From assembly GCF_041821065.1 (NCBI RefSeq), contig NZ_JBGUAX010000010.1, positions 1-64,000 of the forward strand: a DNA stretch of 64,000 bases, read 5' to 3'. Both the position numbers and the translations under genes were made by a program. Numbering within the stretch: position 1 is the first letter of the stretch; every line of letters starts with the position of its first letter. Positions 35,485-43,100 of this stretch are shown here, piece after piece. The stretch is from Egicoccus sp. AB-alg2. GTDB taxonomy: Bacteria; Actinomycetota; Nitriliruptoria; Nitriliruptorales; Nitriliruptoraceae. Below the pieces are notes generated by a model. It was given only the letters and a program-made list of their open reading frames with translations. It did no database searches and was not told where the DNA came from.

Positions 35485-35786
35485 GCGCGGCTCTTCGTCG
35501 GGGGCTCTGGCGCCGCATGCTGCCACGGATCCCGTGTCGAGGTACGGATGGCCGGCGTCCGGAGGTGCTCACCCGGGTGTCCGTCCGGGACGGTCGACCA
35601 GCCAATACCACCCCATTGGACGGACTCAGACCGTGGGCGCGCCATCCCGGCTGCGCTTCGATCGAAGGGTCATCAGCCGGGCGTCCACGGGGGGCGGTCC
35701 GCTTCCCGGTGGGGGCTGCGGAAGCGGGCCGAGCCCGGCTGATGCCCCCTCCCCGCGACCGACCAGCGCCGACAAGGAGACAGGCC
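35485..35786. other. Non-coding gap between divergent genes
   Basis: About 300 bases between the flavin reductase start and the CsbD gene. No gene or clear repeat is seen. It must contain the promoters of both divergent genes, but no confident -35/-10 pair can be chosen. Confidence 0.35.
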
Positions 35787-35993
35787 GTGAGCGACTCGAT
35801 GGGCGACAAGATCAAGGGTGTGGCCAAGGAGACCGCCGGCCGCGCCATCGGCGACGAGGACCTCGAACGCGAGGGCGAGGCCGCCCAGGAGAGCGCCCAG
35901 AAGGAGCGCGAGGCCGAGCGTCTCGAGCAGGAGGCCGCGGAGAAGCGCGCCGACTCGGCCGACGCGAAGGCCGACGAGATGCGCCGCTCCTGA
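35787..35993 (+). CDS. CsbD-family stress protein
   Basis: 68 residues, highly charged: MGDKIKGVAKETAGRAIGDE matches the CsbD core, then a helical Glu/Ala/Arg repeat (EGEAAQESAQKEREAERLEQ). CsbD-like proteins are general-stress proteins of unknown mechanism, often sigma-B controlled; in mycobacteria relatives are called microaggregate-binding proteins. GTG start with aaggaga upstream. A strong terminator follows 12 bases after the stop, so it is monocistronic. Confidence 0.88.
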   Translation: MSDSMGDKIKGVAKETAGRAIGDEDLEREGEAAQESAQKEREAERLEQEAAEKRADSADAKADEMRRS

Positions 35994-36004
35994 CCGACCT
36001 GGAA

Positions 36005-36043
36005 CACGACGACGGGCCACCCACCGGGTGGCCCGTCGTCGTG
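36005..36043 (+). terminator. Strong terminator hairpin after the CsbD gene
   Basis: Perfect 18-bp arms cacgacgacgggccaccc (36005-36022) and gggtggcccgtcgtcgtg (36026-36043) with the 3-base loop acc. No T-run follows. The apex (accc-acc-gggt) is the same as in the hairpin at 60141-60171. Confidence 0.85.
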
Positions 36044-36110
36044 TGCTGGGATGCCTGGGGCTGCCGACCGCCGATGGCCCTTGGCCCGGGCCGGCGGCCG
36101 ACCGGCTTGG

Positions 36111-36323
36111 TCAGGCCGCGCCGCGCTGGCGCTGGTCGATCGGCTCGCCGGCGCCCGCACGCATCTCCTCGATGGCGTGCTTCAGTTCGTCGCGGCCGGT
36201 GATGGCGAAGTAGATACCGACGCCGGCAGCCACCAGCATGAGCGGCATGCGCAGCGGCGGCGGCAGCATGCGCCAGGCGCGGCGCAGCCACGGGATCGCG
36301 CTGATGATCATCCTGGGGTCCAT
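36111..36323 (-). CDS. Small membrane protein of unknown function
   Basis: 70 residues with one predicted membrane helix in the middle (MPLMLVAAGVGIYFAI, about 27-42) and a charged C-terminus (EEMRAGAGEPIDQRQRG). The ATG at 36323 has a strong GAGGAGG upstream. No family recognised. The reading upstream of this start runs into non-coding sequence and is rejected. Confidence 0.65.
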   Translation of the reverse strand: MDPRMIISAIPWLRRAWRMLPPPLRMPLMLVAAGVGIYFAITGRDELKHAIEEMRAGAGEPIDQRQRGAA

Positions 36324-37074
36324 GCGCCCTCCTCGGCGTCGTCGTCCCTGAACGTAGCGCGGGCGCGGGCCGGTCCTGGGCGGCCGACCGAACGGGTCCG
36401 CCCCGCACACGCCGCAGCGGGGCCCGCGTGATCGCGTCGAGGGAGGCCACCGCGTGCGGGTGCAACCTCATCGGTGTCGCCCAGACCGCGTGAGGCTTCG
36501 GCGGAGCGTTGCGGGCCGTTCCGCAACGCCAAACCCGTGCATGCACGGGGAGTTGATCGGCGAGCGGTCCGATCCGGCGGGCGGCCACCACCGGCGGCAG
36601 ATGAGACGGACGTGTCGCATGGTGACGTCAACGCGCCGGTGCGACGCCAGACCAGCACCGGTGCAGGGCTGGCGTCACCGAGCGAGGCGCGCGTCACACG
36701 GCCCCATCGAGCGGCCGAGCAACCTCGATGTCGAGGCAGTGGCGCTTGGTCGAGCCAGCGACGCACCGGTGCGACGCTGGGCCGACCGTGCGGCACTCGT
36801 TCGTCCTCGCGCCCGGGTTCGGACACGCCGAGCCCTCGTCGGCCCCGAACGCCGGTCCCGAACGCCGTCGGCCGCGCCAGTGCCACCGTGGCTCGCCGGT
36901 GCGAAGCCGACAGGGCCGCCGGCGACGTGGCGCGACCGCGGCTGTGTTCGGCGCTCGGTGGCATGGCCAGCGGTGGTGCCCGTCCGCCGAGGTCCCTGCG
37001 CATCTCAGGGAGGAGCTCCCGTACGGTGGGTCCCTCGCCTGTGCGCCCGTCAGGAGGCAGGAACGGAGGACCAG
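36324..37074. other. Long non-coding gap between divergent small-protein genes
   Basis: About 750 bases. It contains repeat copy C (36622-36870) and otherwise no gene I can support: the open frames here are shadows with Arg/Pro-rich composition and no ribosome sites. The last 60 bases carry the ribosome site of the 40-residue membrane peptide. Confidence 0.5.
36622..36870. repeat. Intergenic repeat C, paired with D, containing a nested hairpin
   Basis: About 245 bp that aligns with 38064-38305 at a constant offset near 1444. It begins with a hairpin module: gacgccag (36643-36650) pairs with ctggcgtc (36669-36676), and between them lies the palindrome gcaccggtgc (36655-36664). Then follow cgcgtcacacggcccc and the 19-nt-type blocks gcgcttggtcgagccagcg, acgcaccggtgcgacgctg, ggccgaccgtgcggcac, which link it to the other arrays. 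Confidence 0.8.
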
Positions 37075-37197
37075 ATGAGGTTCGGCAACGTCGAGGTGAG
37101 GCCGCTTGGCGGTGGCGCCGGGTGCCTGGGGATGATCCTGATCTCGATCCTCGCCTCCGTCGTCCTGACGGTGCTCCTCAATCTGCTGCTTCGCTGA
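37075..37197 (+). CDS. Single-pass membrane peptide, 40 residues
   Basis: The peptide starts MRFGNVEVRPLGGGAGCLGM and continues with one strongly hydrophobic helix (ILISILASVVLTVLLNLLL). An excellent ribosome site (ggaacggaggacc) precedes the ATG by 4-8 bases, and the frame is closed by TGA. It is too short for routine gene finding. Function unknown; the Gly/Cys-containing hinge before the helix is distinctive. Confidence 0.75.
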   Translation: MRFGNVEVRPLGGGAGCLGMILISILASVVLTVLLNLLLR

Positions 37198-37312
37198 GCG
37201 GTCGAGCCCGCTGATCACCGAGCGTGATGGGCCCAGGAGGCGCGCGGCAACGGGCGTAGTGGCGGTTCAAGGGTCCGGTTTCCGTGCTGCAGTTCGAGCT
37301 GCACCGCGTGGC

Positions 37313-37608
37313 ATGGACACTTTGAGCCGCAAGACCATCAACTTCGACCACGCCGACACGCTGGTGGTCGCGCCGTCCTGGATAAGGGTTCGGCGGAGCA
37401 TGCGGCGCTCGAGCGGATCATGGGTGAACGCCTCGCATCTGACTCTGCCGAACTCCGCGCGCTCGTGCTGCTCGGGGTGGGACGCGTCCGCAAGGCGTTG
37501 CTGGAGGACGCGTACAACGAGGCCGTGGACGCTGGCGACTTCGACGACACCCGCACGTGGGTCGAGCCGACCACCAGCGCCCGCCGACGTCGGCGCGCCT
37601 CCGCGTGA
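37313..37608 (+). pseudogene. Decayed antitoxin gene, probable MazE partner
   Basis: The N-terminal part (DTLSRKTINFDHADTLVVA) reads in one frame and the main body (LDKGSAEHAALERIMGERLA, RALVLLGVGRVRKALLEDAY) in another, so one frameshift near 37375 splits it. The acidic C-terminus (AVDAGDFDDTRTWVEP) fits an antitoxin tail that blocks its toxin. Its stop overlaps the toxin's GTG (GTGA at 37605-37608), the usual toxin-antitoxin layout. Whether the shorter second part (ATG 37420) is still made is open. Confidence 0.55.
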
Positions 37609-37945
37609 GCGCCACGAACGAACTGCTGCGGGCGGCGTGTGGTCGTCCGCTACCTCGACGATGACGGACCCAAGCCGGTCGTCATCGTCTCCAACGATGG
37701 GCGGAACCGGTCACGGTTCGAGTGGGTCCACGTGGTACGCATCACGACGCGACCGAAACGGCCCTTGCCGACGATCGTGGAGCTCGGCGACCGCGACCGG
37801 GACGCTCCGCACACGCGCCGGGGCGATGACCGACGAGCTGGAGCTGGTCCACGAGGTCGATCTCGGAGAGCGCCGCGGCATGTTCAGCCCGAGCACGATG
37901 GCCGCGATCGACAACGCCCTCCGGGACGTGCTCGCGCTGCACTGA
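37605..37945 (+). pseudogene. Decayed MazF/PemK-type toxin gene with two frameshifts
   Basis: Fragments of a MazF/PemK RNase occur in three different frames: a start overlapping the antitoxin, then VVRYLDDDGPKPVVIVSNDG and VVRITTRPKRPLPTIVELGD (the conserved core strands), then TDELELVHEVDLGERRGMFS and MAAIDNALRDVLAL (the C-terminal helix). Two shifts, near 37640 and 37800, are needed to join them. The gene is therefore inactive, or the assembly has small errors here. Intact MazF cleaves mRNA at short motifs. Confidence 0.7.
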
Positions 37946-38063
37946 CCTGGCCCGCTGTGCAGCGACACCTCGCACGGCGCTTCCGCGGAAGCGCCGATGG
38001 GAGCGGTTCTCGATCCTGGCACGAACCGCCGCAGGCGGTATGGCGATTCCGGGCGTGTCGAGC

Positions 38064-38305
38064 AGGTGACGCCAACGCGTCGGTGTGACGCCAGATTCGC
38101 ATCGATGCGTGGCTGGCGTCACCGAGCGAGGCTCGCGTCACACGGCCCTCGGGGAGCGGCGGAGCAACCTCGATGTCGCTGCAGTGCGCTTGGTCGAGCC
38201 AGCGACGCACCGGTGCGCCGCTGGGCCGACCGTGCGGCACCTGTTCGACATCCGGCCCGGGTTCCGGCACGCCGAGCCCTCGTCGGGACCGAACGCCGTC
38301 GCTCC
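38064..38305. repeat. Intergenic repeat D, paired with C, nested hairpin conserved
   Basis: Same module as C. Here the outer stem is longer: gtgacgccag (38085-38094) pairs with ctggcgtcac (38113-38122), and the inner palindrome is cgcatcgatgcg (38098-38109), with three bases on each side. Compared with C, one inner pair changed from C-G to T-A on both sides, keeping the pairing. The 19-nt blocks (gcgcttggtcgagccagcg and acgcaccggtgcgccgctg) follow at 38186-38224. It lies between the decayed toxin gene and metH. Confidence 0.8.
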
Positions 38306-38450
38306 TGCCTGCGCGTGTGCATCCGGGCGCGTTCTTGCGGGTCACGTACACGGACGCGTGACCGACGGGGCGGCAATCGCCGTGTCGCCACGAGTGGCGG
38401 CGTGTTGCCCACACCTCCGCACGGGGCAGCGGGCGTTGGCATACCGGAAT

Positions 38451-38629
38451 CCGGGTGGTGCACGATCCGATGACGCCGCCCACCCTCCAGGGCGTACTTC
38501 AAAGCCCTAGCGGGCGTTGAAGTACTTGGCTTCCGGGTGGTGCACGATCCGATGACGCCGCCCACCCTCCAGGGCGTACTTCAAAGCCCTAGCGGGCGTT
38601 GAAGTACTTGGCTTCCGGGTGGTGCACGA
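38451..38629. repeat. 82-bp tandem duplication of the metH 3' end
   Basis: Two identical 82-base copies (38451-38532 and 38533-38614) are followed by 15 bases of a third (38615-38629). The second copy contains the last metH codons (encoding EAKYFNAR), its TAG stop and the hairpin; the first is a non-coding duplicate downstream. Upstream of copy one, gcgggcgttggcataccgg is a diverged remnant of yet another copy. The identity suggests a recent event. Confidence 0.9.
38494..38525. terminator. Inverted repeat in the duplicated metH end
   Basis: gtacttcaa (38494-38502) and ttgaagtac (38517-38525) form perfect 9-bp arms. The same structure occurs 82 bases on (38576-38607), where it spans the metH stop codon. 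A smaller stem agggc/gccct overlaps it. Likely part of the metH transcript end, but there is no T-run. Confidence 0.45.
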
Positions 38630-41600
38630 TGATCGCGGAGGTGGACTGCTCGGGGTGGAGCATGAACTCCTCGGTGAGCTCGACGTCGATCAGGCCTGGG
38701 TCGATGAGCTGGAACAGCGTGGCCTGGTCCTCCAGGTCCGGACAGGCCGCGTAGCCGAACGAGTAGCGCGACCCGCGGTAGCCCTGCCGGAACCAGTCCT
38801 CCTTGGTGGGCCCGTCCTCGCCGGCGATGCCCAGCTCCTCGCGCACACGGCGGTGCCACCGCTCCGCCAGGGCTTCGGCCATCTCCACGCCGAAACCGTG
38901 GGCGAACAGGTAGTCCTGGTAGCGGTCGGCCGCGAACAGCTGCTGCGCCACCTCGCTGATGCGGCGTCCCATCGTGACCACCTGGACCGGCAGCACGTCG
39001 ACCTCGCCGCTGTCGAGCGGGCGGAAGAAGTCGGCGATGCACAGGAACCGGCCGCGGGTCTGGCGGGGGAAGGTGAAGCGCACGAGTTCGCGCTCCAGGG
39101 GCGCCGCAGGGTCCCACACCACGAGGTCGTCACCGTCGCCGTTGGCGGGGTAGTAGCCGTAGACCACCTCGGGGGTGACGACCTTCTCCGCCTTCGCTCG
39201 GGCCAGCCACTCGCGCACGACCGGTCGTGCCTTGGTGTCCAGCAACTGCTGGTACTCGTCGGGTGACAGCTCGCCGGGGGTGAAACCCCACTGGTTGCGG
39301 AACAGCGCCACCTCGTTCAGCAGCGGCCACACGTCGTCCACGCCGATGCCGCGCACGGCCCGCTGGCCCCAGAACGGCGGCGTCGGTACCTCGACGTCGG
39401 TGGCGACCGCCGAGCGGGGCCGCCCCCGTGCGTCGACGACGGGCGGGGCCTCTTCGGCGCGGGTCTTCTTCGGCGTGCGCCGTTCCCGGCGGGCGGTCAG
39501 CTCCTCGGGTGCCTCCACGCCCTGCCGGCGGGCCGTCAGCACCGCGTCCAGCACGCGCAGCCCCTCGAAGGCGTCCTTGCAGTAGAAGACGTTGCCCTCG
39601 TACAGGTCGCGCAGGTCGTCCTCGACGTAGCCGCGGGTCAGCGCCGCGCCGCCGAGCAGCACCGGCAGGTGTGCCACGCCGCGGACGTTCATCTCCTCGA
39701 GGTTGTCGCGCATCACGACCGTCGACTTCACCAGCAGCCCGGACATGCCGATCGCGTCGACGCCGCGTTCCTCCGCGGCCGACAGGATGGCGTCGATGGG
39801 CTGCTTGATCCCGAGGTTGTGCACCTCGTAGCCGTTGTTGCGCAGGATGATGTCGACGAGGTTCTTGCCGATGTCGTGCACGTCGCCGCGCACGGTGGCC
39901 AGCACGATCGAGCCCTTGGACGACGATCCGCCGCCGGCCGCCTCGATGTGCGGCTCGAGGTAGGCCACCGCGGTCTTCATGGCCTCGGCCGACTGCAGCA
40001 CGAACGGCAGCTGCATCTGGCCGGAACCGAACAGCTCGCCGACGGTCTTCATGCCGGCGAGCAGGAACTCGTTGATGATGGTCAGCGGCGGGTGCGCCGC
40101 CAGGGCCTCCTCGAGGTCGGCCTCGAGCCCGTCGCGGTCGCCGTCGACGATGCGCCGCTCCAGGCGCTGCTCGACCGGCAGGGACGCGAGCTCCTCGGCC
40201 GACGCCCGCGTCTCCGTCGCACCCTCGAAGAGCGCCATGAAGCGGTGCAACGGGTCGTAGTCGGCGGGGGCGGTGCCGCCCAGGCCGGCCGCGCCACGCC
40301 GGTCGTGGATCAGGTCCAGCGCGACCTGCACCTGTTCCTCGGGGATGCGGTGCAGCGGCAGGATCTTGCCGGGGTGCACGATCGCGGAGTCCAGGCCCCG
40401 GTCCATCGCCGCCTTCAGGAAGACGGAGTTGAGGACCTGCCGTGCCGCCGGGGACAGCCCGAACGAGACGTTGGACACGCCCAGCGTCGTGAAGCAGCCG
40501 GGCACCGCCTGCTTGACCCGCTCGATCGCCTCGATCGTCTCCAGCGCGTCCCGGCGCAGGTCCTCCTGGCCGGAGCCCAGCGGGAACGTCAGACAGTCGA
40601 AGATCAGGTCGTGCGGCTCCAGGCCGAACTCCTCGATGGCGAGGCGGGCCACCCGCTCGCACACCTCGACCTTCCAGTCCGCGGTCCGCGCCTGGCCCTG
40701 CTCGTCGATGGCGAGCACGACCACCGCGGCGCCGTAGCGCTTGGCCAGTGGCAGCAGCCGATCGGCCTTCCTGCGCCCGTCCTCGAGGTTCACCGAGTTG
40801 ATGACGGCGCGCCCGCCCAGGCGCACCAGGGCGGTCTCGATGACCTCGACCTCGGTCGAGTCGATCACCAGCGGGAGCGTCGACTGCGTCGCGTAGCGGT
40901 CGACGATCTCGATCACGTCGGGCACGCCGTCGCGCCCGACGTAGTCGACGCACACGTCCAGGACGTGGGCGCCCTCGCGGGTCTGCGACTTGGCGAGCTG
41001 CACCGCCGCGTCCCAGTCCTGGGCGAGCAGGAGTTGGCGGAACGCCTTGGAGCCGTTGGCGTTGGCGCGCTCGCCGATCGCCAGGAACGCGTTGTCCTGC
41101 TCCAGCGGCGCCGGCGTGTAGAGCGACGCGAGGGCCGGCCGGAACTCGACGTTCAGCGGGGTCGCCATCCCGAGTTCCTGGTCGGTTCCCGGGTCGGTGA
41201 CGCGGCCGGCGGCGCCGGCGCGGACGTAGTTCGGGCGGTCCAGCACGCGCCGCCGGGGGCGCAGGCCGCCGACCGCCTCGACCACCGCCGCGAGGTGGGC
41301 CGGCGTGGTGCCGCAACAGCCGCCGACGACGTTGACCCCGAAGTCGGTGACGAACTCGCGCTGCGCCTCCGCCAGCCCCGCGGGGCCAAGCGGGTAGACC
41401 GTGTGGCCGTCCTCCAGATGGGGGATCCCGGCGTTCGGGATCACGCTGATCGGCAGCCGCGACTGGCGCGCGAGCGTGCGCACGTGCTCGCGCATGTCCT
41501 CCGGACCGGTGGCGCAGTTCATGCCCAGCACGTCGATGGGCAGCGGATCGAGCGCCGCGATGGCCGCCAGGGGCTCGGTCCCCAGCAGCATCGTGTTGAT

Positions 41601-42248
41601 GTCCTTCTCGACCGTGAACTGCACCATGAGCGGGACGCGGGCGCCGCGCTCGACGAACACGTCGTTGCAGGCGGCCACCGCCGCCTTGATCTGCAGCAGG
41701 TCGAACGACGTCTCGATCAGCAGCACGTCGCAGCCGCCGTCGAGGAGGCCGCGCACCTGGCGCCGGTAGCCGTCCTCCATCGTGGCGACGTCGATGAAGT
41801 CCTTGGTCGTCGCCGGGTCCTTGCCCAGCGACAGCGTCGGTGCGCGGGTACCGGGACCGATCGAACCGACCACCCAGGCCGGGCGGTCGGAGGTCGCGTA
41901 CGCGTCGGCGGTCTCGCGGGCGATCTCGGCGGCGCGGCGGTTGAGCGCTTCTGCCTCGTCGCCGAGGCCGTACTCGTCGAGGACCCACGGGGCCCCACCG
42001 AAGGTGTTGGTCTGGACCGCGTCGACGCCCACCTCGAGGAAGGCGCGGTGGATACCGGCGACCACGTCGGGGCGGCTGCGGACCAGTACCTCGTTGCAGC
42101 CCTCGAGGTCGTCGCCGCCGAAGTCGTCGGCCGTCAACCCGGCGTCCTGGAGCATGGTGCCCATGGCGCCGTCGAAGACGACGACGCGCTCACGCAGCGC
42201 GTCGAGGAAGGGATGCTTGGACAGGGGCGGGAGCGGCACGGCAGTCAT
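38589..42248 (-). CDS. metH: Cobalamin-dependent methionine synthase
   Basis: 1219 residues, full MetH. The homocysteine domain (1-320) has zinc ligands in MNCATGPEDM (about 242) and GGCCGTTPAHL (about 306). The pterin domain (about 355-640) contains NANGSKAFRQLLLAQDWD. The cobalamin modules include the base-off His in VRGDVHDIGKNLVDIIL (about 789). The C-terminal activation domain (about 930-1219) ends in FGYAACPDLEDQ and HHPEAKYFNAR, where SAM and flavodoxin reactivate the enzyme. It methylates homocysteine with 5-methyl-THF from MetF. ATG start. The 3' end is tandemly duplicated and the leader carries a 12-bp inverted repeat. Confidence 0.97.
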   Translation of the reverse strand: MTAVPLPPLSKHPFLDALRERVVVFDGAMGTMLQDAGLTADDFGGDDLEGCNEVLVRSRPDVVAGIHRAFLEVGVDAVQTNTFGGAPWVLDEYGLGDEAEALNRRAAEIARETADAYATSDRPAWVVGSIGPGTRAPTLSLGKDPATTKDFIDVATMEDGYRRQVRGLLDGGCDVLLIETSFDLLQIKAAVAACNDVFVERGARVPLMVQFTVEKDINTMLLGTEPLAAIAALDPLPIDVLGMNCATGPEDMREHVRTLARQSRLPISVIPNAGIPHLEDGHTVYPLGPAGLAEAQREFVTDFGVNVVGGCCGTTPAHLAAVVEAVGGLRPRRRVLDRPNYVRAGAAGRVTDPGTDQELGMATPLNVEFRPALASLYTPAPLEQDNAFLAIGERANANGSKAFRQLLLAQDWDAAVQLAKSQTREGAHVLDVCVDYVGRDGVPDVIEIVDRYATQSTLPLVIDSTEVEVIETALVRLGGRAVINSVNLEDGRRKADRLLPLAKRYGAAVVVLAIDEQGQARTADWKVEVCERVARLAIEEFGLEPHDLIFDCLTFPLGSGQEDLRRDALETIEAIERVKQAVPGCFTTLGVSNVSFGLSPAARQVLNSVFLKAAMDRGLDSAIVHPGKILPLHRIPEEQVQVALDLIHDRRGAAGLGGTAPADYDPLHRFMALFEGATETRASAEELASLPVEQRLERRIVDGDRDGLEADLEEALAAHPPLTIINEFLLAGMKTVGELFGSGQMQLPFVLQSAEAMKTAVAYLEPHIEAAGGGSSSKGSIVLATVRGDVHDIGKNLVDIILRNNGYEVHNLGIKQPIDAILSAAEERGVDAIGMSGLLVKSTVVMRDNLEEMNVRGVAHLPVLLGGAALTRGYVEDDLRDLYEGNVFYCKDAFEGLRVLDAVLTARRQGVEAPEELTARRERRTPKKTRAEEAPPVVDARGRPRSAVATDVEVPTPPFWGQRAVRGIGVDDVWPLLNEVALFRNQWGFTPGELSPDEYQQLLDTKARPVVREWLARAKAEKVVTPEVVYGYYPANGDGDDLVVWDPAAPLERELVRFTFPRQTRGRFLCIADFFRPLDSGEVDVLPVQVVTMGRRISEVAQQLFAADRYQDYLFAHGFGVEMAEALAERWHRRVREELGIAGEDGPTKEDWFRQGYRGSRYSFGYAACPDLEDQATLFQLIDPGLIDVELTEEFMLHPEQSTSAIIVHHPEAKYFNAR

Positions 42249-42311
42249 GGCACGCCAGCGTACGCTCGTCGTCGCCCGGTTCCGACCCCACCAATGCCAA
42301 CGGTGCAGAGC

Positions 42312-42366
42312 CGGTTGCTTCCTTCACCCGCCGGCGGCGGAACCGATCCAGTGCAGGAAGCAACCG
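42312..42366 (-). promoter_or_regulatory. 12-bp inverted repeat in the metH leader
   Basis: cggttgcttcct (42312-42323) and aggaagcaaccg (42355-42366) are perfect complements with a 31-base loop, 64-118 bases upstream of the metH start. It could form an attenuator or a regulator site. I looked for a cobalamin box and SAM or SAH riboswitch cores here and found none. Confidence 0.45.
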
Positions 42367-42476
42367 CTCCCGGTGCGGAAGGGCCCTCGAAGCGCAGGGC
42401 CTGCGGCCCGTCCGCGGCCTGTCCGCGGCCCGTCCGCGGCCCGGGTCGCCGCGGGGAGCGGGTAGCGTTCCGCGCC

Positions 42477-42896
42477 ATGTTCCGACGCAAGCCCGACCTG
42501 CCCGAGTCCCACCGCGACGCGTGGTGGGCGTTCCTCGACTGCGCGGACGTGATCGAGGGCGGCCGCCGCGTGCTGCTGGGCACCCTGCCGACGGGCCGGG
42601 TGGAGCCGGCACCGATCGCGGTCGGCACCGACGCGGTACGCCAGGCCATCGCGGATGCGCGCACCTGGATGCCGGCCTGGCGGGTCGCGGAGGTCGAGCC
42701 GGAGTGGCAGGACTGCGCCCGCGCCCTCGACGAGGCCGTCGAGGGCGCCGACGAAGTGGACGAGGTGGCGGCCTCCACGCGCGAGCTCGAGGAGTTGCTC
42801 GAGGCCTGCCAGTCGGTCATCGACCCGCTCGACAGCTTCGCCGACGCCGAACGCGCCTTCCGGCGGCAGTGGCGCCTGCCCCGCGAGCGCGTCTGA
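42477..42896 (+). CDS. Hypothetical protein
   Basis: 139 residues, mostly helical and acidic: SHRDAWWAFLDCADVIEGGR near the N-terminus, VAEVEPEWQDCARALDEAVE and a coiled-coil-like STRELEELLEACQSVIDPLD. No family recognised. The ATG has no Shine-Dalgarno; a -10-like tagcgt (42463-42468) ends eight bases before it, so the mRNA is probably leaderless. It is divergent from metH, with three gtccgcggcc repeats just upstream (42411-42441). Confidence 0.65.
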   Translation: MFRRKPDLPESHRDAWWAFLDCADVIEGGRRVLLGTLPTGRVEPAPIAVGTDAVRQAIADARTWMPAWRVAEVEPEWQDCARALDEAVEGADEVDEVAASTRELEELLEACQSVIDPLDSFADAERAFRRQWRLPRERV

Positions 42897-43100
42897 GCGT
42901 GCTCGCGCGCGGCTGAGCGTCCCCGATCGCCGCTGAGCGCGGCGGAGCACGCCCGATCACGACGAGTCGGCCGGAGGGTCGTGGTCCTCCCCGAGGCGGC
43001 CGCTGCCGGGTTCGCCGGCGCGGTGGGACCTCGGCTTCCGCCCGGGGGCCGGGCGTGCGAGGATGCGGGCGACGACGCCGCTCATCGCGAGGCCGCCACG

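Noticed and set aside
36454-37214. Several 220-250 codon plus-strand frames over repeat C and the small peptide
   Set aside because: They arise from GC bias and run through the repeats; only the 40-residue peptide has a proper ribosome site.
42249-42476. Cobalamin, SAM or SAH riboswitch before metH
   Set aside because: I found no B12 box (GCCACTG with its partner elements) and no SAM or SAH core; only the 12-bp inverted repeat is visible.
39130-42896. Very long open frames opposite metH (over 900 codons on each strand)
   Set aside because: They are GC-bias shadows, rich in Arg, Pro and Ala with no family motifs, and MetH fills the region with full domain order.
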